Source of the DNA: Rhodospirillales bacterium
Lineage (GTDB): Bacteria > Pseudomonadota > Alphaproteobacteria > SMXQ01
Assembly (NCBI GenBank): GCA_024638585.1
Contig: JAHEKA010000157.1
Span: 1-6,043, forward strand
DNA: 6,043 bases
Direction: 5' to 3'
The translations under genes were made by a program, and so were the position numbers. The notes beneath the pieces are model-generated. The model had not been told where the DNA came from. It did not search any database and was given only the letters and a program-made list of their open reading frames with translations. Positions 1-5,815 of this stretch are shown here, piece by piece (position 1 is the first letter of the stretch; each line of letters starts with the position of its first letter).

Positions 1-24
1 GTCGATAGGTTTTTCGGCCTTCAT
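1..24 (-). CDS. possible first codons of a further minus-strand gene (partial)
   Basis: Reading leftward from an ATG at 24-22, the frame stays open to the window edge and gives MKAEKPID, which looks like an ordinary protein start. A second ATG at 40-38, in another frame, is also open to the edge (MSVQGYEGRKTYR). Neither has a well-spaced ribosome-binding site: an AAGGG lies only one base before the first ATG. Eight codons cannot identify a product. If real, the gene would follow the NMT1/THI5-like gene on the same strand after about 97 bases. This is weak evidence. Confidence 0.2.
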
Positions 25-55
25 ACCCTTGAACGGACATAGGCGAGATCCGCGA

Positions 56-75
56 GACGCCCGAAGGCGAGCGTC
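56..75 (-). terminator. GC-rich hairpin downstream of the minus-strand binding-protein gene
   Basis: GACGCCCG and CGAGCGTC can pair around a four-base loop (8 pairs, one of them G·T). On the minus strand an alternative inner fold is CGCC-TTCG-GGCG, that is, a stable UUCG tetraloop. It lies 46-65 bases past the stop of the minus-strand gene. No T-run follows it, so it is at best a weak intrinsic terminator and may instead protect the mRNA 3' end. Confidence 0.3.
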
Positions 76-121
76 CCGTGTGTAGCCTGCCGTTCCGGTG
101 TGCCGACTTCCGTTCCAGGCG

Positions 122-994
122 TCAGCGGGTGACGAGGCTGTCGTGCTGGCTCGTGCCCTCGGTCATGCCGTGCGCTTCCATCCAGTCGTAGGCGCGCTGG
201 AACAGCGTCTCGTCATAGTAATCGACATGCTTGTAGTGAACGAAGGCACGGGAAAGCTCCTGGGGCTCCAACGCGCCCTTGGCATGGGCGGTCACGTGAT
301 GGGCATATTTGTAGAAATCGCCATTGATCAGATCGACGGCCGCATTTTCCGCATCGTAATAGGCTTTCCGCTCTTCCGCCGTGAGGTCGGGGCCCACCAC
401 CTCGCCGCCACGATAGAACGAGGCCGCGACGATGTGCGCCCCTTCCTTGACGCCGAGACTGATGAACGGCTCCATCACCGTGACCGCGCGGTGATCGCCG
501 CTCTTGAGCCCGGCATAGCGCATCTGCGGCAGGCCTCCCGCCTCGATATTGACGTGTTCCGTGCCGACGGCGCTTTCCAGCATCTGCACCGTCGTGAAGT
601 GCGAGCCCGTGGAAACCTGGACCACCACGGGAACGTCGAGCATGTCGCGCGGGGTTTGCAGGGCGTCGTCGAAGGTGAGGATCGCCTGGGCCGCGACCGC
701 CGCCCTGAGGGCGGCGATGTGGCCGCCGCTGGTACCGCGTTCCAACCGGTCGATGCTGGCCCATTCGCAGACGTTGTAGCTATCCGCTTCGCCGCATTCC
801 AGCATGTTCTCCTTGAGCCTGGAGAGTGACGGTTTGTCCGGGCTGTCGGATTTTTCCCGGTCGTCATAGGTGGCCGCAAAAGCCACATCCAGTCCGGCCT
901 TTTCGAACAAGCCGGCTTCGATGCCCACGATGACGGGAAGGTCGAAAACTGGGTTGTTTGGGGCAATGCGAACGGTCTTCAGCTCAGTTGTCAT
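122..994 (-). CDS. NMT1/THI5-like (SsuA-type) substrate-binding-fold protein, no signal peptide
   Basis: The 290-residue product has the type 2 periplasmic-binding fold of the NMT1/THI5/SsuA group. The N-terminus gives the first strand and helix (VRIAPNN at 8-14, then LPVIVGIEAGLFEKAGLDVAF at 19-39), matching the usual pattern of a small molecule-binding lobe followed by 'aGLFekaGLdV'. The second lobe starts near 121 (VPVVVQVSTGSHF), and 155-185 resembles the family's 'aL.sG..DA....eP....G' return segment. There is no hydrophobic signal peptide or lipobox: the protein begins MTTELKTVRIAP, so it should stay in the cytoplasm unless the start is wrong. The HCCCFC-type cysteine cluster of fungal Thi5 pyrimidine synthase is absent. 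No ABC permease or ATPase lies beside it in the window. The ATG at 994 is supported by GAGGA at 1004-1000 with five bases between. Function is unknown; a cytoplasmic ligand-binding protein or enzyme using this fold fits as well as a transporter subunit. Confidence 0.85.
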   Translation of the reverse strand: MTTELKTVRIAPNNPVFDLPVIVGIEAGLFEKAGLDVAFAATYDDREKSDSPDKPSLSRLKENMLECGEADSYNVCEWASIDRLERGTSGGHIAALRAAVAAQAILTFDDALQTPRDMLDVPVVVQVSTGSHFTTVQMLESAVGTEHVNIEAGGLPQMRYAGLKSGDHRAVTVMEPFISLGVKEGAHIVAASFYRGGEVVGPDLTAEERKAYYDAENAAVDLINGDFYKYAHHVTAHAKGALEPQELSRAFVHYKHVDYYDETLFQRAYDWMEAHGMTEGTSQHDSLVTR

Positions 995-1046
995 GGCGGT
1001 CCTCGGTTTTCTCTGCGCGGTGTCGAGTGAATTACGAATAACGAGT

Positions 1047-1065
1047 GTAGTTTAATCCAAACTAC
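1047..1065. promoter_or_regulatory. perfect 7-bp inverted repeat in the divergent intergenic region, candidate operator
   Basis: GTAGTTT and AAACTAC are exact inverted copies separated by five bases (AATCC). The 19-base site lies 53-71 bases before the minus-strand ATG and about 205 bases before the tctC ATG, in a stretch that codes for nothing. A spaced dyad of this size suits a dimeric repressor or activator site, and the position would overlap a minus-strand promoter. No regulator gene is in the window, so the binding protein is unknown. An RNA hairpin in the 5' leader of the minus-strand gene is the other reading. Confidence 0.4.
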
Positions 1066-1164
1066 CGTCGATGGTCCAAGGGAGTCAATCTATCGGGATT
1101 GGTGTGTTTGTTTGGTCGGTCAAGGATTTTGTGACCTTGCTTTGGGCTGTGTAACTGTCCTAGG

Positions 1165-1185
1165 GTTCAAAATAATATAAAAGAT
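1165..1185 (+). promoter_or_regulatory. AT-rich promoter-like block upstream of tctC
   Basis: TAATAT (1173-1178) and the overlapping TATAAA (1176-1181) are -10-like hexamers inside the most AT-rich patch of the window (24 G/C of 60 bases at 1141-1200). A good -35 hexamer at 16-18 bases upstream is not seen, so activator dependence or another sigma factor is possible. Transcription from here would give a leader of roughly 80 bases before the tctC ATG. Low confidence because only the -10 side is convincing. Confidence 0.3.
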
Positions 1186-1258
1186 CAACGACGTCTGGGA
1201 TATTACGGGCAAATGACACGGGGCCGCAGAGAGGTCCTCGCTCGCCCATCAATTAGCC

Positions 1259-1265
1259 GAGGAGG
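1259..1265 (+). promoter_or_regulatory. strong ribosome-binding site of tctC
   Basis: GAGGAGG lies five bases before the ATG at 1271, close to the ideal Shine-Dalgarno sequence and spacing. It fixes the tctC start and contrasts with the poor site in front of the permease gene. Confidence 0.8.
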
Positions 1266-1270
1266 CCTTC

Positions 1271-2320
1271 ATGTACAGAAAAGCTGCACCTATCGCGTTC
1301 TCTGCCGTTCTTGCCTTGTCTGCCGGGTCGCTGGCGCCTGGCGCCGAGGCAGCCGGTCTCGGAGATTTCTATAAAGACAGGACGATCACCATCTATATCG
1401 GCTACGGCTTTGGTGGAACCTATGGGAAATACTCCCGCACCATGGCGGAGCACCTGTCCAAGCACATCGAGGGAAACCCCAAGATTATCGTCAAGTCGCA
1501 GCCCGGCGCTGGCGGCATCAAGATGACCAACTTTGCCTATACCGCCATGCCGCGCGGCGGTTACCACTGGCTCATGCCGCCCGACACGACCGTGGTTTCG
1601 GAACTGCTCCGGCCCAAGAAGGTGCGCTACCGGGCCCGTGAGTTCACCTGGCTGGGTTCGACCAATCAGACCAACACGATCCTGGTGGTGCGCGCCGATT
1701 CCGGCGTCACCAAATGGCAGGACATGAAGAAGACCCAGGTCACGCTTGGCAACACCGGACCGGGGTCGACATCCTTCCTGATCCCGCGCATGGCCAAGGA
1801 AATGCTGGGCCTGAAGATCAAGCAGGTGTCGGGTTACAAGGGATCGTCCAAGACCATCCTGGCCATGGAACAGGGCGAACATCAGGGTACCGGCTTCAAC
1901 TGGCTGGCCTGGAGTTCCAAGGTGTCCCATTGGTTCAAGCCGGGCAAGGACGGCAAGATTTTTGCCAACGCGGTGCTGCAGACCGGCGTCTGGAAAGACC
2001 CCGATCTCCCCAACGTTCCGATGATGCGGGACCTGGTGGCGGAAAAGCACAAGCCCACCGTGGCGTTCATGGCGACGCTGGGGATCATCGGCCGCGGCCT
2101 CGCGCTGCCGCCGGGGGTGCCCAAGAAGATCGTCGCCCCCCTGCGCGTTGCCTTCGACAAGATGGTCAAGGATCCGGCCTATGTCGCCGACGCCACGAAG
2201 CGGCGTCTGCGCGTCCTGCCGACCTCCGGCAAAGACATTCAGGATTTCGTCGAAAAGGCTTACGCCAACGCCAATCCGAAGGTCGTCGCCGCCGCGCGCA
2301 AGATGATTTTCGGAAAGTAA
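1271..2320 (+). CDS. TctC-family solute-binding receptor of a tripartite tricarboxylate transporter
   Basis: The 349-residue product is a periplasmic receptor of the Bug/TctC family, which binds carboxylates and passes them to a TctA/TctB permease. Residues 1-27 form a Sec signal peptide: MYRK, then a hydrophobic Ala/Leu core, then a likely AEA|A cut at 27/28. The mature part starts as in the alphaproteobacterial subfamily (FYKDRTITIYIGYGFGG at 33-49, SR at 55-56). PGAGG at 78-82 is the family's conserved loop. LGNTGPGSTS (159-168) and GYKGSSKTILAMEQGE (188-203) correspond to the binding loop and helix of the second lobe. DPDLPNVPMMRDL (243-255) and LALPPGVP (277-284) are typical C-terminal landmarks. 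The length is normal for the subfamily. The ligand cannot be told: Bug proteins bind many mono-, di- and tricarboxylates and aromatic acids. The permease follows after 261 bases, with a stem-loop between them. Confidence 0.93.
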   Translation: MYRKAAPIAFSAVLALSAGSLAPGAEAAGLGDFYKDRTITIYIGYGFGGTYGKYSRTMAEHLSKHIEGNPKIIVKSQPGAGGIKMTNFAYTAMPRGGYHWLMPPDTTVVSELLRPKKVRYRAREFTWLGSTNQTNTILVVRADSGVTKWQDMKKTQVTLGNTGPGSTSFLIPRMAKEMLGLKIKQVSGYKGSSKTILAMEQGEHQGTGFNWLAWSSKVSHWFKPGKDGKIFANAVLQTGVWKDPDLPNVPMMRDLVAEKHKPTVAFMATLGIIGRGLALPPGVPKKIVAPLRVAFDKMVKDPAYVADATKRRLRVLPTSGKDIQDFVEKAYANANPKVVAAARKMIFGK

Positions 2321-2328
2321 TCCGGCTA

Positions 2329-2357
2329 CGGGGTCCCGCATCGTCTGCGGGGCCCCG
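2329..2357 (+). terminator. strong stem-loop between tctC and the permease gene
   Basis: CGGGGTCCCGCA (2329-2340) pairs with TGCGGGGCCCCG (2346-2357) over 12 base pairs with a single G·T, around the five-base loop TCGTC. It starts eight bases after the tctC stop. The sequence after it (CCATCCTTTACC) has only a short T-run, so it may be a partial terminator or a 3'-end stabiliser. Either role would give more receptor than permease from one transcript, a known arrangement in binding-protein-dependent transporters (inference here). Confidence 0.7.
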
Positions 2358-2522
2358 CCATCCTTTACCGACCACGGCAGGGATGGGCGGCTTATGGGGG
2401 TCTCTCTTTTTCCAAATCCGCGGGACCGGGTGTCCGGACTGTCGCGCTGTATGTCCGCAAGAGGACTGAGCGGCATTATGGCCGAGCGGGCGGTTCCAGA
2501 GTGGCGGCGGAGTTTTCTCCCG

Positions 2523-2547
2523 TGCCACCGGAAGCCGGCGGGTGGCA
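2523..2547 (+). promoter_or_regulatory. second, smaller hairpin in the leader of the permease gene
   Basis: TGCCACC (2523-2529) and GGTGGCA (2541-2547) are exact inverted copies with an 11-base loop, ending 34 bases before the permease ATG. The rest of the 261-base gap 2321-2581 shows no convincing gene: a 60-codon plus frame at 2394-2576 has no family resemblance and a composition typical of chance reading. No clear promoter was seen in the gap. Confidence 0.25.
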
Positions 2548-2581
2548 GCCAAAAGAGTAACAGCGGGCGTAGCTGACAGCC

Positions 2582-4723
2582 ATGGACGCCAGTCTTCTCG
2601 ACGTCGCATTCAGTGCCATCGTCACGTTGGCCGATCCGACGCGCCTCGCCTTCCTGGGGCTTGGCGTCATTATTGGGCTGGTGCTGGGCGTCATTCCCGG
2701 CCTCGGGGGCCTGGTCGGCCTCTCGCTGTTGCTGCCCTTCACGTTCAAGATGGATCCATATACCGCCCTCGCCTTCCTCATGGGGCTTCAGGCGGTGGTC
2801 GTGACATCGGACACCATTCCGGCGGTGTTGTTCGGGGTGCCCGGCACCGTGGGCTCGGCGGCGACGATCCTCGACGGCTATCCCATGGCGCGAAAGGGGG
2901 AGGCCGGCCGCGCCTTTGGCGCCGCGTTCTCGTCATCGGTTCTGGGCGGCTTGTTCGGGGCGGCCGTCCTGGCGTTATCGGTCCCGATCATCCGTCCCAT
3001 CATCTTAGAAATAACGTCCCCTGAGTTATTGGCGATTTGCGTCTTCGGCCTCTCCCTTGTCGCCGTGCTGAGTGGTGGGACCCCGCTCAAGGGCCTCGCC
3101 GCGGCATGCATTGGGCTGATGGTTGCGACCGCCGGCGATGATCCGCAGACCGGGACCCTGCGCTGGACGTTCGAGTCCCTCTACCTCTATGACGGGTTGC
3201 CCGTGGTCCCATTGGCGCTCGGCCTGTTCGCCATCCCGGAAATCGCCGATATGGTGATCACCCGCCAATCCATTGCGGGCAACGCCAGCGTCGGCACCCG
3301 ATGGGCGCAGGTGGAGGGCATCAAGGACGTTTTCCGCAACAAATTCCTGCTGATCCGCTGTGCCACGATCGGCTCCAGCCTCGGCGCCATTCCCGGCATC
3401 GGCGCCTCGATCATCGATTGGATTGCCTATGGCCACGCGGTGCGCACGATCAAGGATTCCGGGAAGACCTTCGGCAAGGGCGACGTGCGCGGCGTGATCG
3501 CTTCCGAATCGTCGAACAACGCGAAGGAAGGCGGGGCGCTTCTGCCGACCATCGCCTTCGGGGTACCGGGATCCGCCTCCATGGCGCTGATCCTGGGCGC
3601 GTTCCTGATCCATGGGCTGGAGCCCGGCCCCAAGATGCTGACCCAGCGGCTTGACATCACCTATACCCTGGTGTGGTCGGTCGCCCTGGCCAATATCCTC
3701 GGTGCGGGCCTGTGTTTTCTATTCGCCAACCAACTCGCCAAGATCGCGCTGGTGCGGATCGGCATCCTCGCGCCGGTGGTCCTTGCGGTGACCTATATCG
3801 GGGCCTATCAGGGTTCCAATGCCTGGGGCGACCTTTATGCGCTTTTGATCTTCGGTTTCATCGGTTGGATCATGAAGCGGTTGCGCTGGCCGCGGCCGCC
3901 CCTGATCCTGGGATTCGTCCTGGGCGGCCTGGTCGAGCGCTACCTGTTCATCTCGACCGATCGCTACGGTTGGGAGTGGCTGTGGATCTACCGGGAAGGG
4001 GAGTTCACGCCGTGGGTGACGATCATTTTCATCATGACCCTCTATGGCGTGTTGGCGCCCATTATCAAGGGTTACTTGCGGCGCAAAAAAGCGGGGGCCA
4101 CCGGGCAACGGACCTTCGCCTTCCAGCGCCAGAACCTTGACCCCAGCCTGTATTTCTCCTGCGCGGTGCTGGTGATGTTCGGCGCTTGTGTGTGGATATC
4201 TTGGGACTGGGAATTTGGTGCCCGCCTTGCGCCCCTGGTGATCGCCATGGGAGGCATCCTGTTTACCGGCGGTTTGATCTTCACCGATCTCTTCATCGCT
4301 CCACCAGAACGGACCGCGGCGGCAGGCCCGGCCCTCGACACGACGGAGGAGGCCCGCCAGTCCAGTGCCGGCGACGCCTTCAAGGCCGGTGAAGAGGATG
4401 TTCATTTCGATATTCAGGCCGATTACGGCGACCTCGACCTGAAGTCCATCATCCTGCGCGCGGCGCGGTATTTTGGTTGGTTGATCGCCTTCCTGGTCGC
4501 CGCGACCTTAATCGGCCTGTTGCCCGCAATGGGCCTGTTCCTGATTGGCTATATCCGCTTCGAGGGCAAGGAAAGCTGGAAACTGACCCTGCTCATTGCC
4601 GTGCCCATGTGGATCTTCTCCTACCTCTTGTTCCACCGGGTTCTGCTGGTGCAATGGCCATTGACCCTGTTCGGCGACCTGTTTCCGGTGGTGCGCTCGA
4701 TCGAGCCGCTCAATCTCTTCTAA
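2582..4723 (+). CDS. fused TctA-TctB permease of a tripartite tricarboxylate transporter
   Basis: The 713-residue membrane protein carries both permease subunits of a TTT system in one chain. Residues 1 to about 505 are TctA: GVIPGLGG (36-43), FGVPGTVGSAATILDGYP (84-101) and, in the second half, GAIPGIGASIIDW (268-280), ESSNNAKEGGALLPT (309-323) and FGVPGSASMALILGA (326-340). The paired FGVPG motifs mark the internal two-fold repeat. About 12 hydrophobic segments fit the family. Residues 519-571 (two membrane segments with the TctB-like WDWEFGARLAPLVIA at 541-555) and 627-700 (two more) form the small TctB subunit, split by a polar, acidic loop at 572-620. Separate TctA is about 500 residues and TctB about 150, so the length equals the sum. 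The ATG at 2582 is fixed: an in-frame TAG stands at 2570-2572 and the next Met is residue 57. No good Shine-Dalgarno precedes it. It should import the ligand of the upstream TctC receptor using an ion gradient. Confidence 0.93.
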   Translation: MDASLLDVAFSAIVTLADPTRLAFLGLGVIIGLVLGVIPGLGGLVGLSLLLPFTFKMDPYTALAFLMGLQAVVVTSDTIPAVLFGVPGTVGSAATILDGYPMARKGEAGRAFGAAFSSSVLGGLFGAAVLALSVPIIRPIILEITSPELLAICVFGLSLVAVLSGGTPLKGLAAACIGLMVATAGDDPQTGTLRWTFESLYLYDGLPVVPLALGLFAIPEIADMVITRQSIAGNASVGTRWAQVEGIKDVFRNKFLLIRCATIGSSLGAIPGIGASIIDWIAYGHAVRTIKDSGKTFGKGDVRGVIASESSNNAKEGGALLPTIAFGVPGSASMALILGAFLIHGLEPGPKMLTQRLDITYTLVWSVALANILGAGLCFLFANQLAKIALVRIGILAPVVLAVTYIGAYQGSNAWGDLYALLIFGFIGWIMKRLRWPRPPLILGFVLGGLVERYLFISTDRYGWEWLWIYREGEFTPWVTIIFIMTLYGVLAPIIKGYLRRKKAGATGQRTFAFQRQNLDPSLYFSCAVLVMFGACVWISWDWEFGARLAPLVIAMGGILFTGGLIFTDLFIAPPERTAAAGPALDTTEEARQSSAGDAFKAGEEDVHFDIQADYGDLDLKSIILRAARYFGWLIAFLVAATLIGLLPAMGLFLIGYIRFEGKESWKLTLLIAVPMWIFSYLLFHRVLLVQWPLTLFGDLFPVVRSIEPLNLF

Positions 4724-4736
4724 CACGGGATCGGTG

Positions 4737-4770
4737 CGGGCCGTTCAGCCGCCCGGGATCTCTTTCATTT
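4737..4770 (+). terminator. weak terminator candidate after the permease gene
   Basis: CGGGC (4737-4741) can pair with GCCCG (4751-4755) around a nine-base loop, and a T-rich stretch (TCTCTTTCATTTT, 4759-4771) follows. It begins 13 bases after the permease stop. The stem is short and its loop large, so this is tentative, but the position suits the end of a tctC-tctAB transcript. Confidence 0.35.
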
Positions 4771-4948
4771 TGAACAATCGCGCAGCGGTATCGTCAGGGT
4801 CATCCGCGTCGCCGACGGGATCAGTGCGTCCGGAATGGGGTCGATCCGGCTTCATCCCATGGCCAACCGGCAATTCGACCGAGACAACCGCGCGTGGCTG
4901 GAGGTTCTGCAGCGACGGGTTGCGCACACACCCGTTCTGAGTCAGCAT
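4745..4948 (-). CDS. doubtful small ORF, unknown 67-residue product
   Basis: An open frame from ATG at 4948 to TGA at 4745 encodes 67 residues. A GGAAG lies five bases before the ATG. Its codons end in G or C in 47 of 67 cases, like a real gene here, and the product is hydrophilic with an acidic patch (VGDADDPDDTAARLF at 46-60). No family is recognised, and there is no signal peptide or membrane segment. It fills most of the 247-base gap between the permease and crotonase genes, on the opposite strand to both. It could also be a gene remnant or chance. The opposite frame at 4734-4940 (plus) is Ser-rich and looks like a shadow. Confidence 0.25.
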   Translation of the reverse strand: MLTQNGCVRNPSLQNLQPRAVVSVELPVGHGMKPDRPHSGRTDPVGDADDPDDTAARLFKMKEIPGG

Positions 4949-4960
4949 CAACGCTTCGGA

Positions 4961-4965
4961 AGAGG
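4961..4965 (+). promoter_or_regulatory. ribosome-binding site that decides the crotonase start
   Basis: AGAGG (within GGAAGAGG at 4958-4965) lies five bases before the ATG at 4971. The competing in-frame ATG at 4992 has only AGGGGA twelve bases away, so the upstream ATG is favoured on spacing, although MSDHLLLEQ from 4992 looks more like the usual family N-terminus. Confidence 0.55.
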
Positions 4966-4970
4966 TCCAG

Positions 4971-5717
4971 ATGAGGGGAATACCGGTTCAAATGAGTGAT
5001 CATCTTTTGTTGGAACAGAGGGGGCGGATGCTGACGGCGACATTCAACCGCCCGGAGGACAACAGCGTCTCGGACGGCATGGCGCGCGAACTGAGCGCCG
5101 CGGTGGCTGTGGCGCACGAGACTTCGGACATGGTCCTGCTGAGAAGCGTCGGACCTGATTTCTGCACCGGTCGTGTGCGTGATCCCGATGCCGGCCCGCC
5201 GCATCCGGAAGCCTATTCCCGTCGGCCCGAGTACGATTCGATCTTCTATTGCTACCGCTCGATCCGTGATGCGCAGATCCCCGTGGTCGGCGTCATCGAA
5301 GGTCGCTGCATGGGCTTCGGCACGGCTGTGGCGGCGTGCTGCGACGTTTCCTTCGCCAGCAGCAACGCACAGTTCAACATCCCCGAGATGACTCATAAGG
5401 TCATGCCGACGATGGTGATGTCCGCGCTCTACGACCGGATGAACCGAAACGCCATCATGTGGATGACCTATTCGGCAGAGTTCATCGACGCCCAGCAGGC
5501 GATGATGTACGGGATCGTCAGCCGGGCGGTCGATGCCGACAAGCTCGAAGATGAGGTCGCGAAATTCTGCGAGGTGCTCCTGAGCCGGCCGCGCCCCGGC
5601 ATTCTTGGTCTCAAGGAATATTTGCGCTCCGCGCCGCTCATGGATTCGCAAGGCGCGCTGGACTACGCGCGCAGCCTCCACTCCATGGTCAACACTGCAG
5701 CGGCGATGAAGGAGTAG
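4971..5717 (+). CDS. crotonase-fold protein (enoyl-CoA hydratase/isomerase family) with one catalytic Glu replaced
   Basis: The 248-residue product belongs to the crotonase superfamily, which stabilises acyl-CoA enolates in an oxyanion hole. Landmarks in order: LLLEQRGRMLTATFNRPE (12-29) is the family N-terminus; DFCTGRVRD (63-71) is the first oxyanion loop; GVIEGRCMGFGTAVAACCD (107-125) is the second; AQFNIPEM (133-140) and AMMYGIVSRAV (177-187) complete the core. Counting from the conserved Asp125, Glu139 falls exactly on Glu164 of rat enoyl-CoA hydratase, but the Glu144 position is Ala119. Hydration uses both glutamates, while isomerases and several other crotonases use one, so simple hydratase activity is doubtful. 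The usual 'EG..AF..KR' C-terminal tail is missing and the protein ends at AAAMKE. The protein is probably cytosolic. Residues 1-7 may not be translated if ATG 4992 is used. It follows the permease by 247 bases and converges on the molybdenum hydroxylase gene. Confidence 0.88.
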   Translation: MRGIPVQMSDHLLLEQRGRMLTATFNRPEDNSVSDGMARELSAAVAVAHETSDMVLLRSVGPDFCTGRVRDPDAGPPHPEAYSRRPEYDSIFYCYRSIRDAQIPVVGVIEGRCMGFGTAVAACCDVSFASSNAQFNIPEMTHKVMPTMVMSALYDRMNRNAIMWMTYSAEFIDAQQAMMYGIVSRAVDADKLEDEVAKFCEVLLSRPRPGILGLKEYLRSAPLMDSQGALDYARSLHSMVNTAAAMKE

Positions 5718-5737
5718 TCGCCTCGGGAGCCTGGCTT

Positions 5738-5759
5738 CACGCGAGCGTGCGGTTAACCG
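5738..5759. other. two adjacent palindromes between convergent genes
   Basis: CACGCGAGCGTG (5738-5749, 5-bp arms) is followed directly by the perfect palindrome CGGTTAACCG (5750-5759). They sit in the 98-base gap between the crotonase and the convergent molybdopterin-subunit gene. Neither is followed by a T-run on either strand, so a bidirectional terminator is possible but weak. Nothing else was seen in this gap. Confidence 0.25.
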
Positions 5760-5815
5760 AACCGGCTTATCGTGGGCTGGGGGGTGAAATGTGCGTGGGT
5801 ATCGATGATCAAGAG

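Noticed and set aside
98..829. 243-codon plus-strand open frame
   Set aside because: It is antisense to the NMT1/THI5-like gene, which has clear family motifs; the plus product has no recognisable domain.
122..994. Assignment as a thiamine-pyrimidine synthase (THI5/NMT1 enzyme)
   Set aside because: The cysteine-rich motif of fungal Thi5 is missing, and no thiamine genes or riboswitch lie nearby.
1047..1139. Riboswitch or small RNA in the divergent region
   Set aside because: Only short dyads are present; no known riboswitch core or multi-helix structure could be recognised.
1253..2476. 407-codon minus-strand open frame, the second longest in the window
   Set aside because: It lies opposite the clear TctC gene and spills into the intergenic hairpin; its Gly/Arg/His-rich product is the usual artefact of GC-rich antisense frames.
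2394..2576. 60-codon plus frame between tctC and the permease, ending five bases before the permease ATG
   Set aside because: Its position tempts one to call a separate small TctB or leader peptide, but it has no membrane segment or family motif, and TctB is already fused to TctA.
4821..5681. 286-codon minus-strand open frame
   Set aside because: It is antisense to the crotonase gene, with Arg/His-rich composition and no family resemblance.
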